DNA of 47,241 nucleotides. It comes from Cycloclasticus sp. symbiont of Poecilosclerida sp. M. GTDB taxonomy: Bacteria > Pseudomonadota > Gammaproteobacteria > Methylococcales > Cycloclasticaceae. Both the position numbers and the translations under genes were made by a program. Every line of letters starts with the position of its first letter. Position 1 is the first letter of the stretch. This document shows, in pieces, positions 17,169 to 28,002 of the stretch. Location of the stretch: contig LWTN01000237.1 of assembly GCA_002101225.1 (NCBI GenBank), positions 1-47,241 on the forward strand, in the 5' to 3' direction. The notes beneath the pieces are model-generated. The model had not been told where the DNA came from. It ran no database searches and saw nothing but the letters and a program-made list of their open reading frames with translations.

Positions 17169-18551
17169 GTGGCAAAATCAGATTTCTCAACACTCTCCGT
17201 ATCTCCGGCGCAACTTAAAAACCTCGCATCTTTGAACTATAAGCAAATGACGGCTGTTCAAGCGAAGGGTTTGCCTCACATTTTAAAAGGCAAGGACATT
17301 ATTGCCAAAGCAAAAACGGGTAGCGGAAAAACCGCCGCGTTTGGCATTGGCTTGCTTGATAAGATTAACCCGCGATTTTTTGGTACCCAAGCACTAATTA
17401 TTTGCCCCACACGCGAACTGGCTGACCAAGTGGGTAAAGAAATTCGTCGTTTAGCGCGCAATGTACCGAACATCAAATTGGTGTTATTGTGCGGCGGCAA
17501 ACCATTTGGCCCACAAGTAGGGTCGCTAGAACACGGTGCGCATATCGTTGTTGGCACACCCGGACGCTTGCAAGATCACTTAAAAAAACGCACGTTTAAG
17601 ATAGACCAATTAAAAACCTTAGTCCTAGACGAAGCCGACCGGATGTTGGATATGGGGTTCTCAGATGTGATGGACGAGATTATTGGCTACACACCCAAGT
17701 CACGCCAGACGTTGTTATTTTCAGCAACATACCCTGACGATATTCAAGCAATGAGTCGTAAAATTCAACGCGAGCCTATCAGCGTTACGGTTGAGTCAGA
17801 GCACCAACAAAACGTTATTGAGCAACTCTTTTATCAAGTAAAAAGGCACGAACGTAACAATACGTTACTCACCCTGTTTCAGCATTACCGCCCCACTAGC
17901 ACGGTGGTATTTTGTCATACAAAAGTACAATGCAATGACGTTGCACAATTACTGCAAGACAATAACATTGAAGCCCTTGCAATACACGGCGACCTAGACC
18001 AACGCGAACGCGAGCAAGCACTGGTTCGATTTTCAAATAACAGCTGTTCTGTATTAGTAGCCACCGACGTTGCCGCACGTGGTTTGGATATTAAATCCCT
18101 GCAAATGGTGATTAATTACGAATTACCGCGTGACCCAGAAATTTATATTCACCGTATTGGCAGAACGGGCAGAGCCGGAGAAACAGGATTAGCGATGAGC
18201 TTATTCACCGAGAATGAGCAACGCCGAATTAATAACATTGAAGAGCTACAAAACAAGCCCTGCCTTATTGATGTACCTGCATCATTAGACAGCGATTCAA
18301 GCTTTAGCTTGCAACCACCTATGTGCACCATTCAATTAGACGGGGGGCGAAAAGACAAAATGCGCCCTGGCGACATCTTGGGCGCACTAACTGGCGAAGC
18401 TGGGCTTGAAGGCAAACAAATCGGCAAAATTGATATTTTCGATCGCAGTAGTTACGTTGCAATCGAGCACGATGCTGTTCGCCAAGCATTAAATTACCTT
18501 GCTAATGGCAAAGTAAAAGGGCGTTTTACTCGTGCACGTAAGATTCGTTAG
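17169..18551 (+). CDS. dbpA: ATP-dependent RNA helicase DbpA
   Basis: A DEAD-box helicase of 460 residues; the start is GTG. Motifs seen in order: the Q motif (YKQMTAVQAKGLP), Walker A AKTGSGKTA, PTRELA, TPGR, DEAD (LDEADRMLD), SAT, DVAARGLDI, and HRIGRTGRAG. The C-terminal RNA-binding domain (MRPGDILGALTGEAGL) is the DbpA domain that recognises hairpin 92 of 23S rRNA. The role is late 50S ribosomal subunit assembly. It follows the HopJ-like gene by six bases. Confidence 0.95.
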   Translation: MAKSDFSTLSVSPAQLKNLASLNYKQMTAVQAKGLPHILKGKDIIAKAKTGSGKTAAFGIGLLDKINPRFFGTQALIICPTRELADQVGKEIRRLARNVPNIKLVLLCGGKPFGPQVGSLEHGAHIVVGTPGRLQDHLKKRTFKIDQLKTLVLDEADRMLDMGFSDVMDEIIGYTPKSRQTLLFSATYPDDIQAMSRKIQREPISVTVESEHQQNVIEQLFYQVKRHERNNTLLTLFQHYRPTSTVVFCHTKVQCNDVAQLLQDNNIEALAIHGDLDQREREQALVRFSNNSCSVLVATDVAARGLDIKSLQMVINYELPRDPEIYIHRIGRTGRAGETGLAMSLFTENEQRRINNIEELQNKPCLIDVPASLDSDSSFSLQPPMCTIQLDGGRKDKMRPGDILGALTGEAGLEGKQIGKIDIFDRSSYVAIEHDAVRQALNYLANGKVKGRFTRARKIR

Positions 18552-18672
18552 CCCTGATAGACCATACTTTTCTTTAAATATTTGACCTTCACAATAGTCC
18601 TATAGTGGGAGGCTAAATGTGGCAAGTTTCGTCAGGGTTTAAGCCAAAATGCTGCAAGTGCACATTTTCTGC

Positions 18673-18678
18673 TATAAT
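18673..18678 (+). promoter_or_regulatory. candidate -10 element for the SulP gene
   Basis: A perfect TATAAT lies 56 bases before the SulP start in the 182-base gap after dbpA. No strong -35 is visible. The gap shows no other feature. Confidence 0.3.
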
Positions 18679-18733
18679 CACTGGCTTCATAGCACTAATA
18701 CTTAGCCTCTTCTAAATTTTTCAGAAAACGTAC

Positions 18734-20293
18734 ATGTTTCAACTCATTCTTTCTCGCACTCAAAGCCTAAAAAGTGACCTGCTTTCTGGCTTAACCGTTG
18801 CGCTTGCGCTTGTTCCAGAAGCCGTCGCTTTTGCCTTTGTCGCAGGCGTCGATCCACTGGTTGGTTTATACGCGGCCTTTATGGTCGGGCTTATCACCGC
18901 AGCAATCGGAGGCCGCCCTGGCATGATATCCGGTGCGACAGGTGCATTAGCCGTTGTTATGGTCAGCCTTGTCGCCACCCACGGCGTTGAGTATTTATTT
19001 GCCACCGTTGTATTGATGGGAACATTGCAGGTCTTTGCAGGCGTGCTTCGCCTTGGAAAATTTATTCGTTTGGTGCCTCACCCCGTTATGCTCGGGTTTG
19101 TAAATGGCCTAGCTATTGTGATCTTTTTGGCGCAATTACAGCAGTTTCAAATCTTAGACCCTGTCAGCGGTGCATTAATTTGGCTGCAAGGAGAGCAAAT
19201 GGCGATGATGTTAGGCATGGTCGCGCTGACCATGGCCATTATTCATTTTTTGCCAAAGCTAACTAAGGCAGTCCCCTCATCATTAGTCGCCATTATCACC
19301 ATCGTTGCGATATCAGTTGGGCTAGAGTTAGATTTGCGCTCGGTGCAAGACGTCTTGGTAGATATGACAGGCGACCCACTGGCAACCATTGCCGGTGGCC
19401 TACCTCAGCTGCATATTCCTAGCGTGCCTTTTAACTTTGATACGCTTGTGATTATTTTCCCGTATGCCCTGATATTGGCGGCGATTGGTTTAATCGAATC
19501 TTTACTCACTCTGACCCTAATTGACGAGATGACCGAAACACGTGGTCGCGGAAATAAAGAATGCGTTGGCCAAGGTGTTGCCAATATTACTACTGGCTTT
19601 TTCGGCGGCATGGGTGGTTGCGCCATGATTGGCCAAAGCATGATTAATATTAATTCTGGCGGGCGCGGACGTGCATCAGGTATTGCCGCTGCGTTATTCT
19701 TATTGGCTTTTATTCTGGTCGGATCCTCATTGATTGAAATGATCCCCGTAGCCGCTTTAGTCGGCGTTATGTTTATGGTGGTGCTGGGCACATTTGAATG
19801 GGCGAGCTTCCGTTTGTTAGGCCGAATACCTAACTCTGACACCTTAGTTGGAATTACTGTCGCCGCGGTTACCGTGGCCGCCGATTTAGCCATCGCGGTA
19901 ATCGTAGGCGTGATTATGTCTACCTTAATTTTTGCCTGGAAAAATGCAAAACATATGCGCTTTGAGATTGAAGAAAAAGGCGGTGTGAAAATCTATAAGC
20001 CCATCGGCCCGTTATTTTTTGCATCCATTCATAACTTCCGCGAACACTTTGACCCCGTCAACGACCCGCAAGAAGTCATCGTCGATTTTGTGCGCTCACG
20101 CGTATCTGATCATTCGGGTATTGAAGCAATTGACGCACTCGCCGAGCGTTATATGAAACAAGGCAAGTCTTTGCATTTACGCCACCTAAGTCCAGAATGC
20201 ATTAAACTGCTGCACAAGGCGCGGAAGTTGATTGAGGTGAATGTAATAGAAGATCCTAAGTACGCCATCGCAGACGACGCCTTAGATTCTTAG
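18734..20293 (+). CDS. SulP family inorganic anion transporter with STAS domain
   Basis: A 519-residue inner-membrane protein. It has the SulP start ([20 protein letters not shown]), a [17 protein letters not shown] segment, and the [12 protein letters not shown] segment. A cytosolic STAS domain fills about residues 420-510 ([20 protein letters not shown], then [20 protein letters not shown]). SulP proteins move sulfate, bicarbonate or dicarboxylates; the substrate is not resolved. Its stop lies two bases from the stop of recQ on the other strand, with no terminator between. Confidence 0.92.
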   Translation: MFQLILSRTQSLKSDLLSGLTVALALVPEAVAFAFVAGVDPLVGLYAAFMVGLITAAIGGRPGMISGATGALAVVMVSLVATHGVEYLFATVVLMGTLQVFAGVLRLGKFIRLVPHPVMLGFVNGLAIVIFLAQLQQFQILDPVSGALIWLQGEQMAMMLGMVALTMAIIHFLPKLTKAVPSSLVAIITIVAISVGLELDLRSVQDVLVDMTGDPLATIAGGLPQLHIPSVPFNFDTLVIIFPYALILAAIGLIESLLTLTLIDEMTETRGRGNKECVGQGVANITTGFFGGMGGCAMIGQSMININSGGRGRASGIAAALFLLAFILVGSSLIEMIPVAALVGVMFMVVLGTFEWASFRLLGRIPNSDTLVGITVAAVTVAADLAIAVIVGVIMSTLIFAWKNAKHMRFEIEEKGGVKIYKPIGPLFFASIHNFREHFDPVNDPQEVIVDFVRSRVSDHSGIEAIDALAERYMKQGKSLHLRHLSPECIKLLHKARKLIEVNVIEDPKYAIADDALDS

Positions 20294-20295
20294 GT

Positions 20296-22410
20296 TTATA
20301 TCGACGCTTGCACGCATTTAATAACACCATAGTCATACATTTCATCTAACGCTTCAAAAATGGGTTTCATACGCCCTTTGGTTTCGTCTTCAAAAGACTC
20401 TATGGTCAAGACAATTTCTTGATATTGCTTATCATCCAAATCGATTACCTTTCTAACGTCCAACAAACCGACCTCGATAGCGTCCGCCAAATGGCTATAT
20501 ACGCTGTTTTCTTTCAAGTCCCGCCGCTTGGCAATATCGTCAACAGTTAAACCTTGCTGATAGAGCAATAAGGTTTCATTCACTGTGCTGCTTAATCGGT
20601 TATTTAATAATTCTGTCAGCGGGTATTTGGCAATTTCGGCTAAAAATAACGCGCCGTAGCGTTTAATTTTTTGATCGCCCACACCAGAAATGTAGCGCAT
20701 ATCTGCCGGTGAATCGGGTCGTTTTTTGACCATTTCTTGTAGCGCCACATCATGGAAAATAACATACGGGGGCACGCCTGCTTCATCAGCCAATTGGGTT
20801 CGCAGCCCACGTAATGCTTCCCATAAGGGTTCGTCTTGCGGACGCACCTGGCTCTTCTTCTTTTTCTCTTTTGTTAACTTTTCTTCTTTAGTTTGTTTTC
20901 GTAGCTCGAGTGTTTTCTCCCCACGCAGCACGGGCCTACACTGCTCGGTTAATTTCAACGAGCCGTGACTTTCCGCTTCAACGTGGATATAACCTAGGGC
21001 AATTAATTGTCTAAATATGGTGCGCCATTCGGCGACCGAAAATTCATTTCCAATGCCAAAAGTGCTGACTTGATCGTGTTTGTTCTGCACAATTCTCTCA
21101 TCGGCTTTCCCCATTAAAATATCGATGATGTAGTTCACACCGAATCGTTGCTCGGTTCGGAAGATTGTTGATAAAATTTTCTTCGCGGCCTCGCTGCCGT
21201 CCCATTTTTCTGGGGGCCTTACGCAGTTATCGCAAGCGCCACAGGCGGTATCTAAAACCTCATCAAAATACCCTAATAATGCCTGGCGCCTACAGGCAAT
21301 TAATTCACACAGACCTAACATGGATTCTAGCTTGCTATGTTCTACTCGTTTATGAACTTCGTCAGCCTTCGAATTTTGCATAAACTGACGCAGCGTTAAG
21401 ACATCTTGAAGCCCGTATGCCATCCACGCATTGGCTGGTTCACCATCTCGTCCCGCACGCCCCGTTTCTTGGTAATACGCCTCGATACTTTTTGGCAAAC
21501 TCAGGTGTGCTACAAAACGCACATTTGGCTTATCAATGCCCATACCAAATGCAATGGTGGCAACGATAATCACGCCTTCTTCTCGTAAAAAACGTTGCTG
21601 GTTGGTCTGTCGCACGTCCTGCGGTAAACCCGCGTGATAGGGCAGTGCAATGCGTCCCTGTTCACTTAGCCACTCTGCTGTCGCTTCTACTTTTTTGCGC
21701 GACAAGCAATACACGATGCCCGCGTCATGCGGGTGATTATCTTGAATAAAACGCCACATGCGTAGTTTGGGGTTATTGCCTTCCGAGATAGCGTAATGAA
21801 TGTTGGGTCGGTCAAAACTATTAATCGAGACTCGTGCTTTCTCTAACTGCAATTGAGCAATAATCTCAGCCCGTGTTCGCTGGTCTGCCGTGGCGGTTAA
21901 AGCAATACGCGGTATAGACGGGAAGCGCTCGTGTAGAATTTTTAATTTTTGGTATTCAGGCCTAAAATCATGTCCCCATTGAGATACGCAGTGCGCCTCA
22001 TCTATGGCAAATAACGCCAATTCACACTGCTCCAACAAAGACAGCGTGGCCTCGTTCAATAAGCGTTCGGGGGCGATATAGAGTAAATCCAATTCGCCAT
22101 TTAGCAATTGCTGCTCGACCTGACGAGCCTCATTAACTTTTAAGGTTGAATTTAAATACGCCGCCTTAATTCCAAGCTGTTGTAAGGCATCTACTTGGTC
22201 TTGCATCAGTGCGATTAAGGGTGAAATAACAATGCCTACGCCATCTCGTAATAAAGCGGGGATTTGATAGCACAATGACTTACCCCCGCCCGTCGGCATC
22301 AAAACAAAGGCATCGCCTCCATCAGCTACTTCATTAATAATCTCACTTTGTGACTCGCGAAATTGGTCATAACCAAAGGTTGATTGCAGAATTTCTTGGG
22401 CTCGATTCAT
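20296..22410 (-). CDS. recQ: ATP-dependent DNA helicase RecQ
   Basis: A 704-residue 3'-5' helicase in recombination and fork repair. It shows Walker A ([12 protein letters not shown]), DEAH ([17 protein letters not shown]), a [10 protein letters not shown] motif VI, and a zinc site with four Cys ([10 protein letters not shown] then CGACDNC). An RQC winged helix and an HRDC domain (near residues 520-600) follow, and a final helix-turn-helix tail ([12 protein letters not shown]) extends it beyond the 610 residues of E. coli RecQ. It stands alone and runs convergent to the SulP gene. Confidence 0.95.
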   Translation of the reverse strand: MNRAQEILQSTFGYDQFRESQSEIINEVADGGDAFVLMPTGGGKSLCYQIPALLRDGVGIVISPLIALMQDQVDALQQLGIKAAYLNSTLKVNEARQVEQQLLNGELDLLYIAPERLLNEATLSLLEQCELALFAIDEAHCVSQWGHDFRPEYQKLKILHERFPSIPRIALTATADQRTRAEIIAQLQLEKARVSINSFDRPNIHYAISEGNNPKLRMWRFIQDNHPHDAGIVYCLSRKKVEATAEWLSEQGRIALPYHAGLPQDVRQTNQQRFLREEGVIIVATIAFGMGIDKPNVRFVAHLSLPKSIEAYYQETGRAGRDGEPANAWMAYGLQDVLTLRQFMQNSKADEVHKRVEHSKLESMLGLCELIACRRQALLGYFDEVLDTACGACDNCVRPPEKWDGSEAAKKILSTIFRTEQRFGVNYIIDILMGKADERIVQNKHDQVSTFGIGNEFSVAEWRTIFRQLIALGYIHVEAESHGSLKLTEQCRPVLRGEKTLELRKQTKEEKLTKEKKKKSQVRPQDEPLWEALRGLRTQLADEAGVPPYVIFHDVALQEMVKKRPDSPADMRYISGVGDQKIKRYGALFLAEIAKYPLTELLNNRLSSTVNETLLLYQQGLTVDDIAKRRDLKENSVYSHLADAIEVGLLDVRKVIDLDDKQYQEIVLTIESFEDETKGRMKPIFEALDEMYDYGVIKCVQASI

Positions 22411-22549
22411 AGAACTATGGCTACCTTAAACCTGAATTATCGCATAAACCTGTGTCTCAACATCAATTCTTTTCTATCAAAAATTGATTAAAAACAAGTA
22501 ATTAGCACACCATTTTGCTAAATTAACGAAATCTGCATACCTAAGCTAT

Positions 22550-22881
22550 GAACACCCGTGGCTTTAAAACCGCCGATGGGTGATCGTTTAAAAAAGGACT
22601 TCACCGACCAGCTCATTAATAATATTCAATCCATTGATTCGCCCACCGAGATGGTGGCGAAGAACTTATTCTTCTTCCTTTCAACGACGAACAAGGCGCT
22701 TTTATCGTGGCCAATCGCATTCGTGCCAGCCCAGCCGATACAGCTTTTAAAACCGATGATGACAAGAAGATTAACATCACGGGAAACCATGAAGCTCTTG
22801 CTCGCTCGTGAAGATAAAACTATGTATCGAGCTAAAAAAGATGGGCGCAATCGCGTCGTTATCTCCAGCTCTGCAGCCTAA
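22550..22881 (+). pseudogene. GGDEF (diguanylate cyclase) relic
   Basis: Pieces of one GGDEF domain are read in different frames. One frame has GDRLKKDFTDQLINNIQSID; a second has the active-site GGEEL (bases near 22653) followed by LILLPF and VANRIRAS; the first frame resumes with LLAREDKTMYRAKKDGRNRV, the last helix of the domain. At least two frame changes and loss of the VSIGVA strand separate them. The relic has no start and no sensor domain. It lies between recQ and yheS and is certainly not a working cyclase. Confidence 0.8.
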
Positions 22882-22930
22882 GAAAGCGATATAATTAAGC
22901 TTATAGCAGACAGCCGTTTTTTTAAAACCC

Positions 22931-24814
22931 ATGCTGAAATTTACTTGCGTATCGCTGCGGCGAGGCGCTAACTTATTATTTGAGAACGTTTCCTTTACCG
23001 TACATTCTGGCCAACACGTGGGCATTAGTGGAGCCAATGGTTGTGGTAAATCGAGTCTATTTGCCATGGTTCTGAATAAACTACACGCGGACAGTGGTGA
23101 CTTCTCCATTCAACCCAGCTATATCATAGCCCATGTTGCACAGGAACTACCTGTGAGTGAACAGCCGGCCATAGAATTTGTAATTGATGGTGATGCAGAG
23201 CTTAGAAGCATTCAAGCTCGCCTAGCAATGGCTGAACAGCAAAACGACGGACACCTCAGCGCAGAATTGTATGCGGAATTAGAAACTATTCATGGCTATA
23301 CCGCGCCATCTCGTGCGGCGGTCTTATTAAGTGGTTTAGGTTTTAGGCAAACTGAGTTAAACAATCCTGTTTCAACCTTTTCAGGTGGCTGGCGCGTTCG
23401 TTTAAACTTAGCAAAAGCACTCATGTGTCGATCCGATTTACTATTACTCGACGAGCCTACCAACCACTTAGACTTAGACGCCGTTATTTGGCTGCAAGAC
23501 TGGTTGAAAAGTTATGCTGGGGCGTTATTGCTCATTTCCCACGATCGAGATTTCTTAGACGCTGTGGTGGGGCACGTGCTGCATATTGAACAACAAAGCG
23601 CTCACCTATACACAGGTAATTATTCGCAGTTCGAACGCTCACGCGCCGAGCAGTTAGCACAGCAACACTCTAGCTTTGAACGCCAACAAAAAGAACGCGC
23701 GCATATACAAAGCTATATCGACCGCTTTAAAGCTAAAGCCACGAAAGCCAAGCAAGCCCAAAGCCGATTAAAAGCGTTAGAACGTATGGAGCTGATTTCT
23801 GCAGCGCATATAGACTCACCATTCCACTTCGAGTTTTTTAAGCCAGAGCGAGTCTCAAATCCACTGATAAAGGTTGAAAAAGTAACGCTTGCATACGGAG
23901 ATAACATTATCTTAGATAGCGTTTCACTCTCGATAAAACCAGGTGATAGGCTCGCGCTACTCGGCCCAAACGGTGCGGGGAAATCGACATTGATTAAGCT
24001 ATTAGCGGGTGAAAGCATCAGCGCTAATGGTTCCATCAATTGTGCCGAAAGCCTTAAGGTTGGGTATTTTGCACAACATCAATTAGAACAACTGGATGGT
24101 GCAGCCTCACCGTTATTACACTTACAACGTTTAAACAAAAAAGCGACTGAACGTGATTTACGCAGCTTTCTAGGTGGTTTCGGCTTTCATGGAGACAAGG
24201 CTGTAGCCGAGGTCGCGCCCTTTTCAGGTGGCGAAAAAGCGCGCCTAGCGCTCGCTTTATTGGTCTATCAAAAACCGAATTTGCTCCTCCTAGACGAACC
24301 TACAAACCATCTAGACATCGAGATGCGACACGCTCTAAGTTCTGCACTTCAAGACTTTAGCGGTGCAATGATAATCGTTTCGCATGACAGGCACTTATTA
24401 CGCACGATAACTGACCAATTTTTATTGGTGGCTAAAGGAGCGGTAACACCTTTCGATGGCGCCTTAGAAGATTATGAGGTTTGGGTCAAAAACCAAACTC
24501 GTAACACGGAAAACAACACCCCATCAAACAGCAGCAAACCATCTAATAAAGAACGCAAACAACAAGAGGCTCAAAAAAGACAACAACAAAAACCCTTGCG
24601 TGATGCACTAAAGAAGGCCGAAAAGCAGCTCGGTAAACTCTATGTCAAAAAGAAACAACTTGAGGAGAGGCTCGCTGACACAGATTTGTATCAAAAATCT
24701 CAAAAAACTCAATTAACGGCTTTAATTACAGAAAAGGCCATGCTTGATAAGCTGCTTTCTGAAACAGAAGGGGACTGGATAACAGCACAAGATGAAATCG
24801 ATGCGACTAAATAA
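22931..24814 (+). CDS. yheS: ABC-F family ATPase YheS
   Basis: A soluble 627-residue protein with two ATP-binding cassettes and no membrane part. Walker A motifs GANGCGKSS (about 36) and GPNGAGKST (about 345), signature motifs FSGGWR and FSGGEKAR, and two LLLLDEPTNHLDL or similar Walker B motifs are clear. The linker between them (YIDRFKAKATKAKQAQSR) is typical of ABC-F proteins. A Lys/Gln-rich coiled-coil tail follows residue 520. It is closest in pattern to E. coli YheS, which acts on ribosomes during stalling. Confidence 0.93.
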   Translation: MLKFTCVSLRRGANLLFENVSFTVHSGQHVGISGANGCGKSSLFAMVLNKLHADSGDFSIQPSYIIAHVAQELPVSEQPAIEFVIDGDAELRSIQARLAMAEQQNDGHLSAELYAELETIHGYTAPSRAAVLLSGLGFRQTELNNPVSTFSGGWRVRLNLAKALMCRSDLLLLDEPTNHLDLDAVIWLQDWLKSYAGALLLISHDRDFLDAVVGHVLHIEQQSAHLYTGNYSQFERSRAEQLAQQHSSFERQQKERAHIQSYIDRFKAKATKAKQAQSRLKALERMELISAAHIDSPFHFEFFKPERVSNPLIKVEKVTLAYGDNIILDSVSLSIKPGDRLALLGPNGAGKSTLIKLLAGESISANGSINCAESLKVGYFAQHQLEQLDGAASPLLHLQRLNKKATERDLRSFLGGFGFHGDKAVAEVAPFSGGEKARLALALLVYQKPNLLLLDEPTNHLDIEMRHALSSALQDFSGAMIIVSHDRHLLRTITDQFLLVAKGAVTPFDGALEDYEVWVKNQTRNTENNTPSNSSKPSNKERKQQEAQKRQQQKPLRDALKKAEKQLGKLYVKKKQLEERLADTDLYQKSQKTQLTALITEKAMLDKLLSETEGDWITAQDEIDATK

Positions 24815-24897
24815 CCTATTATTTAGCATTCTAATCTACACTTAAGATAAACACACCATACGTTCGAATATCCCTTATGAACCTACACTAAACAAGC

Positions 24898-26235
24898 ATG
24901 CTGCCCGACACAAAGAACCCGCTTATATTTAATGTATTGATTATTGTTACACTAGTCACGATAGCATTTAGCTTAAGGCTATATTACATAAACCATACAG
25001 TCATCGACGCACCTATTCGGGCAGATGCTAAAGACTATTATTCTTATGCTGTAAATATTAAGAATCATCACGTTTATTCTCGAGCATGGCCATCAAAAGC
25101 TATACCAAAACCTGACACGTTAAGGGCACCCGGCTACCCTTTCTTTATCAGCAAATTAGTTAGCTGGCCACCTACAAAGTCAATGCTCTGGAAGATTTCT
25201 TTTTGGCAGGCTCTGCTGGACACCCTCACGGTGCTCATGACCTTCCTTCTTGCCCGTCACTTTTTAAACACGAAACTTGCTGTTCTTGCTGCATTATTCG
25301 TCGCCATTTCCCCGCATCTTATTTCTGCAACTTCATACCTTCTCACTGAAACACTATTTGGTTGCCTAATGACAGCAAGTGTATTGACCATTGTCTCTGC
25401 TGTTAAGAGAAACTCGCAACCAATTTTCCTGCTTGCCGGAATTTTACTCGCCCTAGCCTCCCTCACTCGCCCAACGATTCAATACTTTATAGTGCCTCTA
25501 GCAGTTGGTCTATTCATCGCTCAAAACCAATTGCTTTTAAAGAAAGGGGTTTGGCTATCTCTTATCTTAGGCTTCTTCTTAACTTATACACCTTGGACCG
25601 TTAGAAACATTGAAACGCTAGGTGTCACCTCTGATCCCACTTTAACCATCAATACGCTTCATCATGGCATCTACCCTGATTTTATGTATAAATCAATCCC
25701 CCAAACAAAGGGGGCTCCTTACCACCACGACCCAAGAAGCAAAGAGATCTCCACCAGTGTGCGTTCTGTTTTAGACGAAATCATTAGTCGGTTTAAAAAT
25801 GAACCCTTGCGTCACTTAAAGTGGTATTTAATTGATAAACCTATTACTTTTTTCTCTTGGGGTATAGTGGCGGGATTCGGTGATGTATTTATATACCCCG
25901 TCATTAAATCGCCCTACTTTAACAACCCAACGTATAAAAATATTCACCAAGTAATGCACTGGTTACATTGGCCTTTGGTTATTCTTTCTTTATTTGCCTG
26001 CTGTGTAGTGTGGCTACCAAATAGAATACTTAAGCTATCTGTTCATGGCCTGATTTCGATACGCATACTGTCATTGTTAACACTCTATTTTCTTGCCGTC
26101 CATATTGTAGGGGCACCCTTCCCGAGGTACTCATTTCCTTTAAGGCCCGTTACTTTTATTTTGGCTTCATGGTCAATTGGTTTCCTGATAAAGTCTACAT
26201 CGAGAATAGGAGCAAACCATGAAGAAAAGCCATGA
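24898..26235 (+). CDS. ArnT/PMT-type membrane glycosyltransferase (GT39-like)
   Basis: A 445-residue integral membrane protein with about ten hydrophobic helices. An acidic residue in the first outer loop (ADAKDYYSYA, near residue 43) and the RAPGYPFFISKL segment are as in GT-C transferases that use lipid-linked sugars. The C-terminal soluble part is short. It overlaps the following GT2 gene by 17 bases. Together with the GT2 and GtrA genes, this suggests that the GT2 loads a sugar on undecaprenyl phosphate, GtrA flips it, and this protein moves it to an envelope acceptor. The acceptor is not known. Confidence 0.8.
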   Translation: MLPDTKNPLIFNVLIIVTLVTIAFSLRLYYINHTVIDAPIRADAKDYYSYAVNIKNHHVYSRAWPSKAIPKPDTLRAPGYPFFISKLVSWPPTKSMLWKISFWQALLDTLTVLMTFLLARHFLNTKLAVLAALFVAISPHLISATSYLLTETLFGCLMTASVLTIVSAVKRNSQPIFLLAGILLALASLTRPTIQYFIVPLAVGLFIAQNQLLLKKGVWLSLILGFFLTYTPWTVRNIETLGVTSDPTLTINTLHHGIYPDFMYKSIPQTKGAPYHHDPRSKEISTSVRSVLDEIISRFKNEPLRHLKWYLIDKPITFFSWGIVAGFGDVFIYPVIKSPYFNNPTYKNIHQVMHWLHWPLVILSLFACCVVWLPNRILKLSVHGLISIRILSLLTLYFLAVHIVGAPFPRYSFPLRPVTFILASWSIGFLIKSTSRIGANHEEKP

Positions 26236-27157
26236 TATAGCTTTTTTAATACCCTGCTTTAATGAAGAAGTGGCTATTACCAAGGTTGTTAATAACTGCA
26301 AAGAAACCATTCCAGAAGCAAAAGTATATGTTTTTGATAATAATTCTACTGATAAAACGATAGGATTAGCAAAACAGGCCGGCGCCATAGTCAAACAAGA
26401 GCACACCCAAGGCAAGGGTAATGTTGTTAGACGAATGTTTGCCGACATTGACGCAGATATCTACATTCTATGTGATGGCGACATGACGTATGACATAGCA
26501 TCTGCACCCAAGATGATTAACAAGCTAGTTCAAGAATGCCAAGATATGGTTGTTGCCACACGGGTTAGCGATCGCACTAGTGAGCAAACGTATCCTATGG
26601 GTCATGTATTCGGCAACAAGGCGCTAACCGGTATTGTAGGCCTATTATTTGGCAATTGTTTCTCAGATATATTATCTGGCTATAGGGTCTTCTCAAGACG
26701 ATTTGTTAAATCATTCCCCGCCATTTCAAGAGGGTTTGAAATTGAAACAGAGCTAACCATTCATGCATTAGAGCTTAGAATGCCTGTTTCAGAAATTAAA
26801 ACCCCTTACTATGCTCGACCAATCGACTCGGAAAGCAAACTTAGTACTTTCAAAGATGGTTCAAGAATCTTGATGGTCATTATATTTCTATTAAAAGAAG
26901 TGCGTCCGTTATTGTTTTTTGGCTCTATCTTTTTACTCCTTAGCCTAATAGCCATCGTTTTATCCTACCCTTTATTCATTACATACATCGACACAGGCTT
27001 GGTACCTAGGTTTCCAACCGCTATTCTCGCCTCGGGCACAATGATTCTGGCCTTTCTAAGTCTAGCATGTGGCGCAATACTAGACAGCGTTAGCCGAGGG
27101 CGTCGAGAAGTGAAACGGATGCATTATTTGAGCATCAAGCCTCTTGATACTCATTGA
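26219..27157 (+). CDS. GT2 family glycosyltransferase (polyprenyl-phosphate sugar synthase type)
   Basis: A 312-residue protein. The N-terminal GT-A domain has FLIPCFNEE, VYVFDNNSTDKT and the metal-binding CDGDMTYD (near residues 83-90), followed by SDILSGYRVFSRR. Two C-terminal hydrophobic helices (about 228-260 and 268-292) anchor it. This layout fits DPM1/GtrB/ArnC-like enzymes that attach a sugar to undecaprenyl phosphate on the cytosolic face. It is overlapped at the 5' side by the GT39-like gene and its end overlaps gtrA by four bases. Confidence 0.88.
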   Translation: MKKSHDIAFLIPCFNEEVAITKVVNNCKETIPEAKVYVFDNNSTDKTIGLAKQAGAIVKQEHTQGKGNVVRRMFADIDADIYILCDGDMTYDIASAPKMINKLVQECQDMVVATRVSDRTSEQTYPMGHVFGNKALTGIVGLLFGNCFSDILSGYRVFSRRFVKSFPAISRGFEIETELTIHALELRMPVSEIKTPYYARPIDSESKLSTFKDGSRILMVIIFLLKEVRPLLFFGSIFLLLSLIAIVLSYPLFITYIDTGLVPRFPTAILASGTMILAFLSLACGAILDSVSRGRREVKRMHYLSIKPLDTH

Positions 27158-27546
27158 TGTTTCAGCAGTTTCCGCGTTTCTTAGTTGTAGGGACGGTTGG
27201 CTTTATAGTTGATGTTAGCGTCCTCAGTATGCTCGTACACTCGTTGGATTACAGCCCATATTGGTCACGCCTACCTTCTTTTGCCCTAGCAGTTACGGTC
27301 ACTTGGCATTTAAATTACCACTGGGCTTTTATACATAATTATGAGGGCGAAAAATTATTAAACTTTTCACGCTACCTTATAGTTCAAAGTGTTGGCATTG
27401 GTATCAATCTATTTAGCTACGCATTCTTATTGTATCTAACCCCTTATTTTTTCAACCACCCAGAACTGTCCCTAGCCATCGCTTCTACCATTGCTCTGCT
27501 ATTTAACTACCTCGGCTTAAGCAAGTGGATTTTTAAATCGAAATAG
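27154..27546 (+). CDS. GtrA family membrane protein
   Basis: A 130-residue protein with four hydrophobic helices. FLVVGTVGFIVDVSVLSML, RLPSFALAVTVTWHLNYHW and a RYLIVQSVG segment match the GtrA family, which is thought to flip undecaprenyl-phosphate-linked sugars. It is coupled to the GT2 gene by a four-base overlap and closes the cassette. Confidence 0.88.
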   Translation: MMFQQFPRFLVVGTVGFIVDVSVLSMLVHSLDYSPYWSRLPSFALAVTVTWHLNYHWAFIHNYEGEKLLNFSRYLIVQSVGIGINLFSYAFLLYLTPYFFNHPELSLAIASTIALLFNYLGLSKWIFKSK

Positions 27547-27570
27547 CTTAATTAGACTAAACCATGCCTG

Positions 27571-27589
27571 CCTAGAAAATATTTCTAGG
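27571..27589. terminator. hairpin downstream of gtrA (possible terminator)
   Basis: A perfect 8-bp stem with a 3-base loop (CCTAGAAA/TTTCTAGG) sits 25 bases after the gtrA stop. A second weaker stem (TTATCT/AGATAA, 27598-27618) follows. No T run follows the first stem directly, so termination is only suggested by position. Confidence 0.4.
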
Positions 27590-27739
27590 TATTACGTTTA
27601 TCTCTTATGCCTAGATAAGCTCTCCACGCCAACTTTAAACCGTATTGCTTTTCTTAGATTATTTTGCTGGGATTGACGCATCGCCAACGGACGTTTCTTC
27701 GCGTATTATCAGGCTAGTTCAAAACCAAGCTATATTTAA

Positions 27740-27973
27740 ATGAATACAAATACAACAAAAGATCCGCTACACGGACTAACACTTGAAACTATAGTGAGCG
27801 GCCTTGTGAAGCACTACGGCTGGGAAGACCTAGGCCATCAAATCAACATTCGTTGTTTTACTAGCGACCCCTCCATTAAATCTAGCCTAAAGTTCTTACG
27901 TAAAACGCCGTGGGCGAGGAAAAAAGTTGAGTCTTTGTACCTCTCGACACAAAACTGCGTTTGGAAGAAATAG
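27740..27973 (+). CDS. VF530 family DNA-binding protein
   Basis: A 77-residue protein. The family signature is clear: [12 protein letters not shown] near residues 8-19, [19 protein letters not shown], then [22 protein letters not shown]530-type proteins are small helical proteins related to SAP-like folds; DNA binding is inferred from structure of a Vibrio member. It is a single gene with its own 190-base upstream gap. Confidence 0.9.
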   Translation: MNTNTTKDPLHGLTLETIVSGLVKHYGWEDLGHQINIRCFTSDPSIKSSLKFLRKTPWARKKVESLYLSTQNCVWKK

Positions 27974-28002
27974 TTATTCATTTAGCTTGTTACTAATGCA
28001 AC

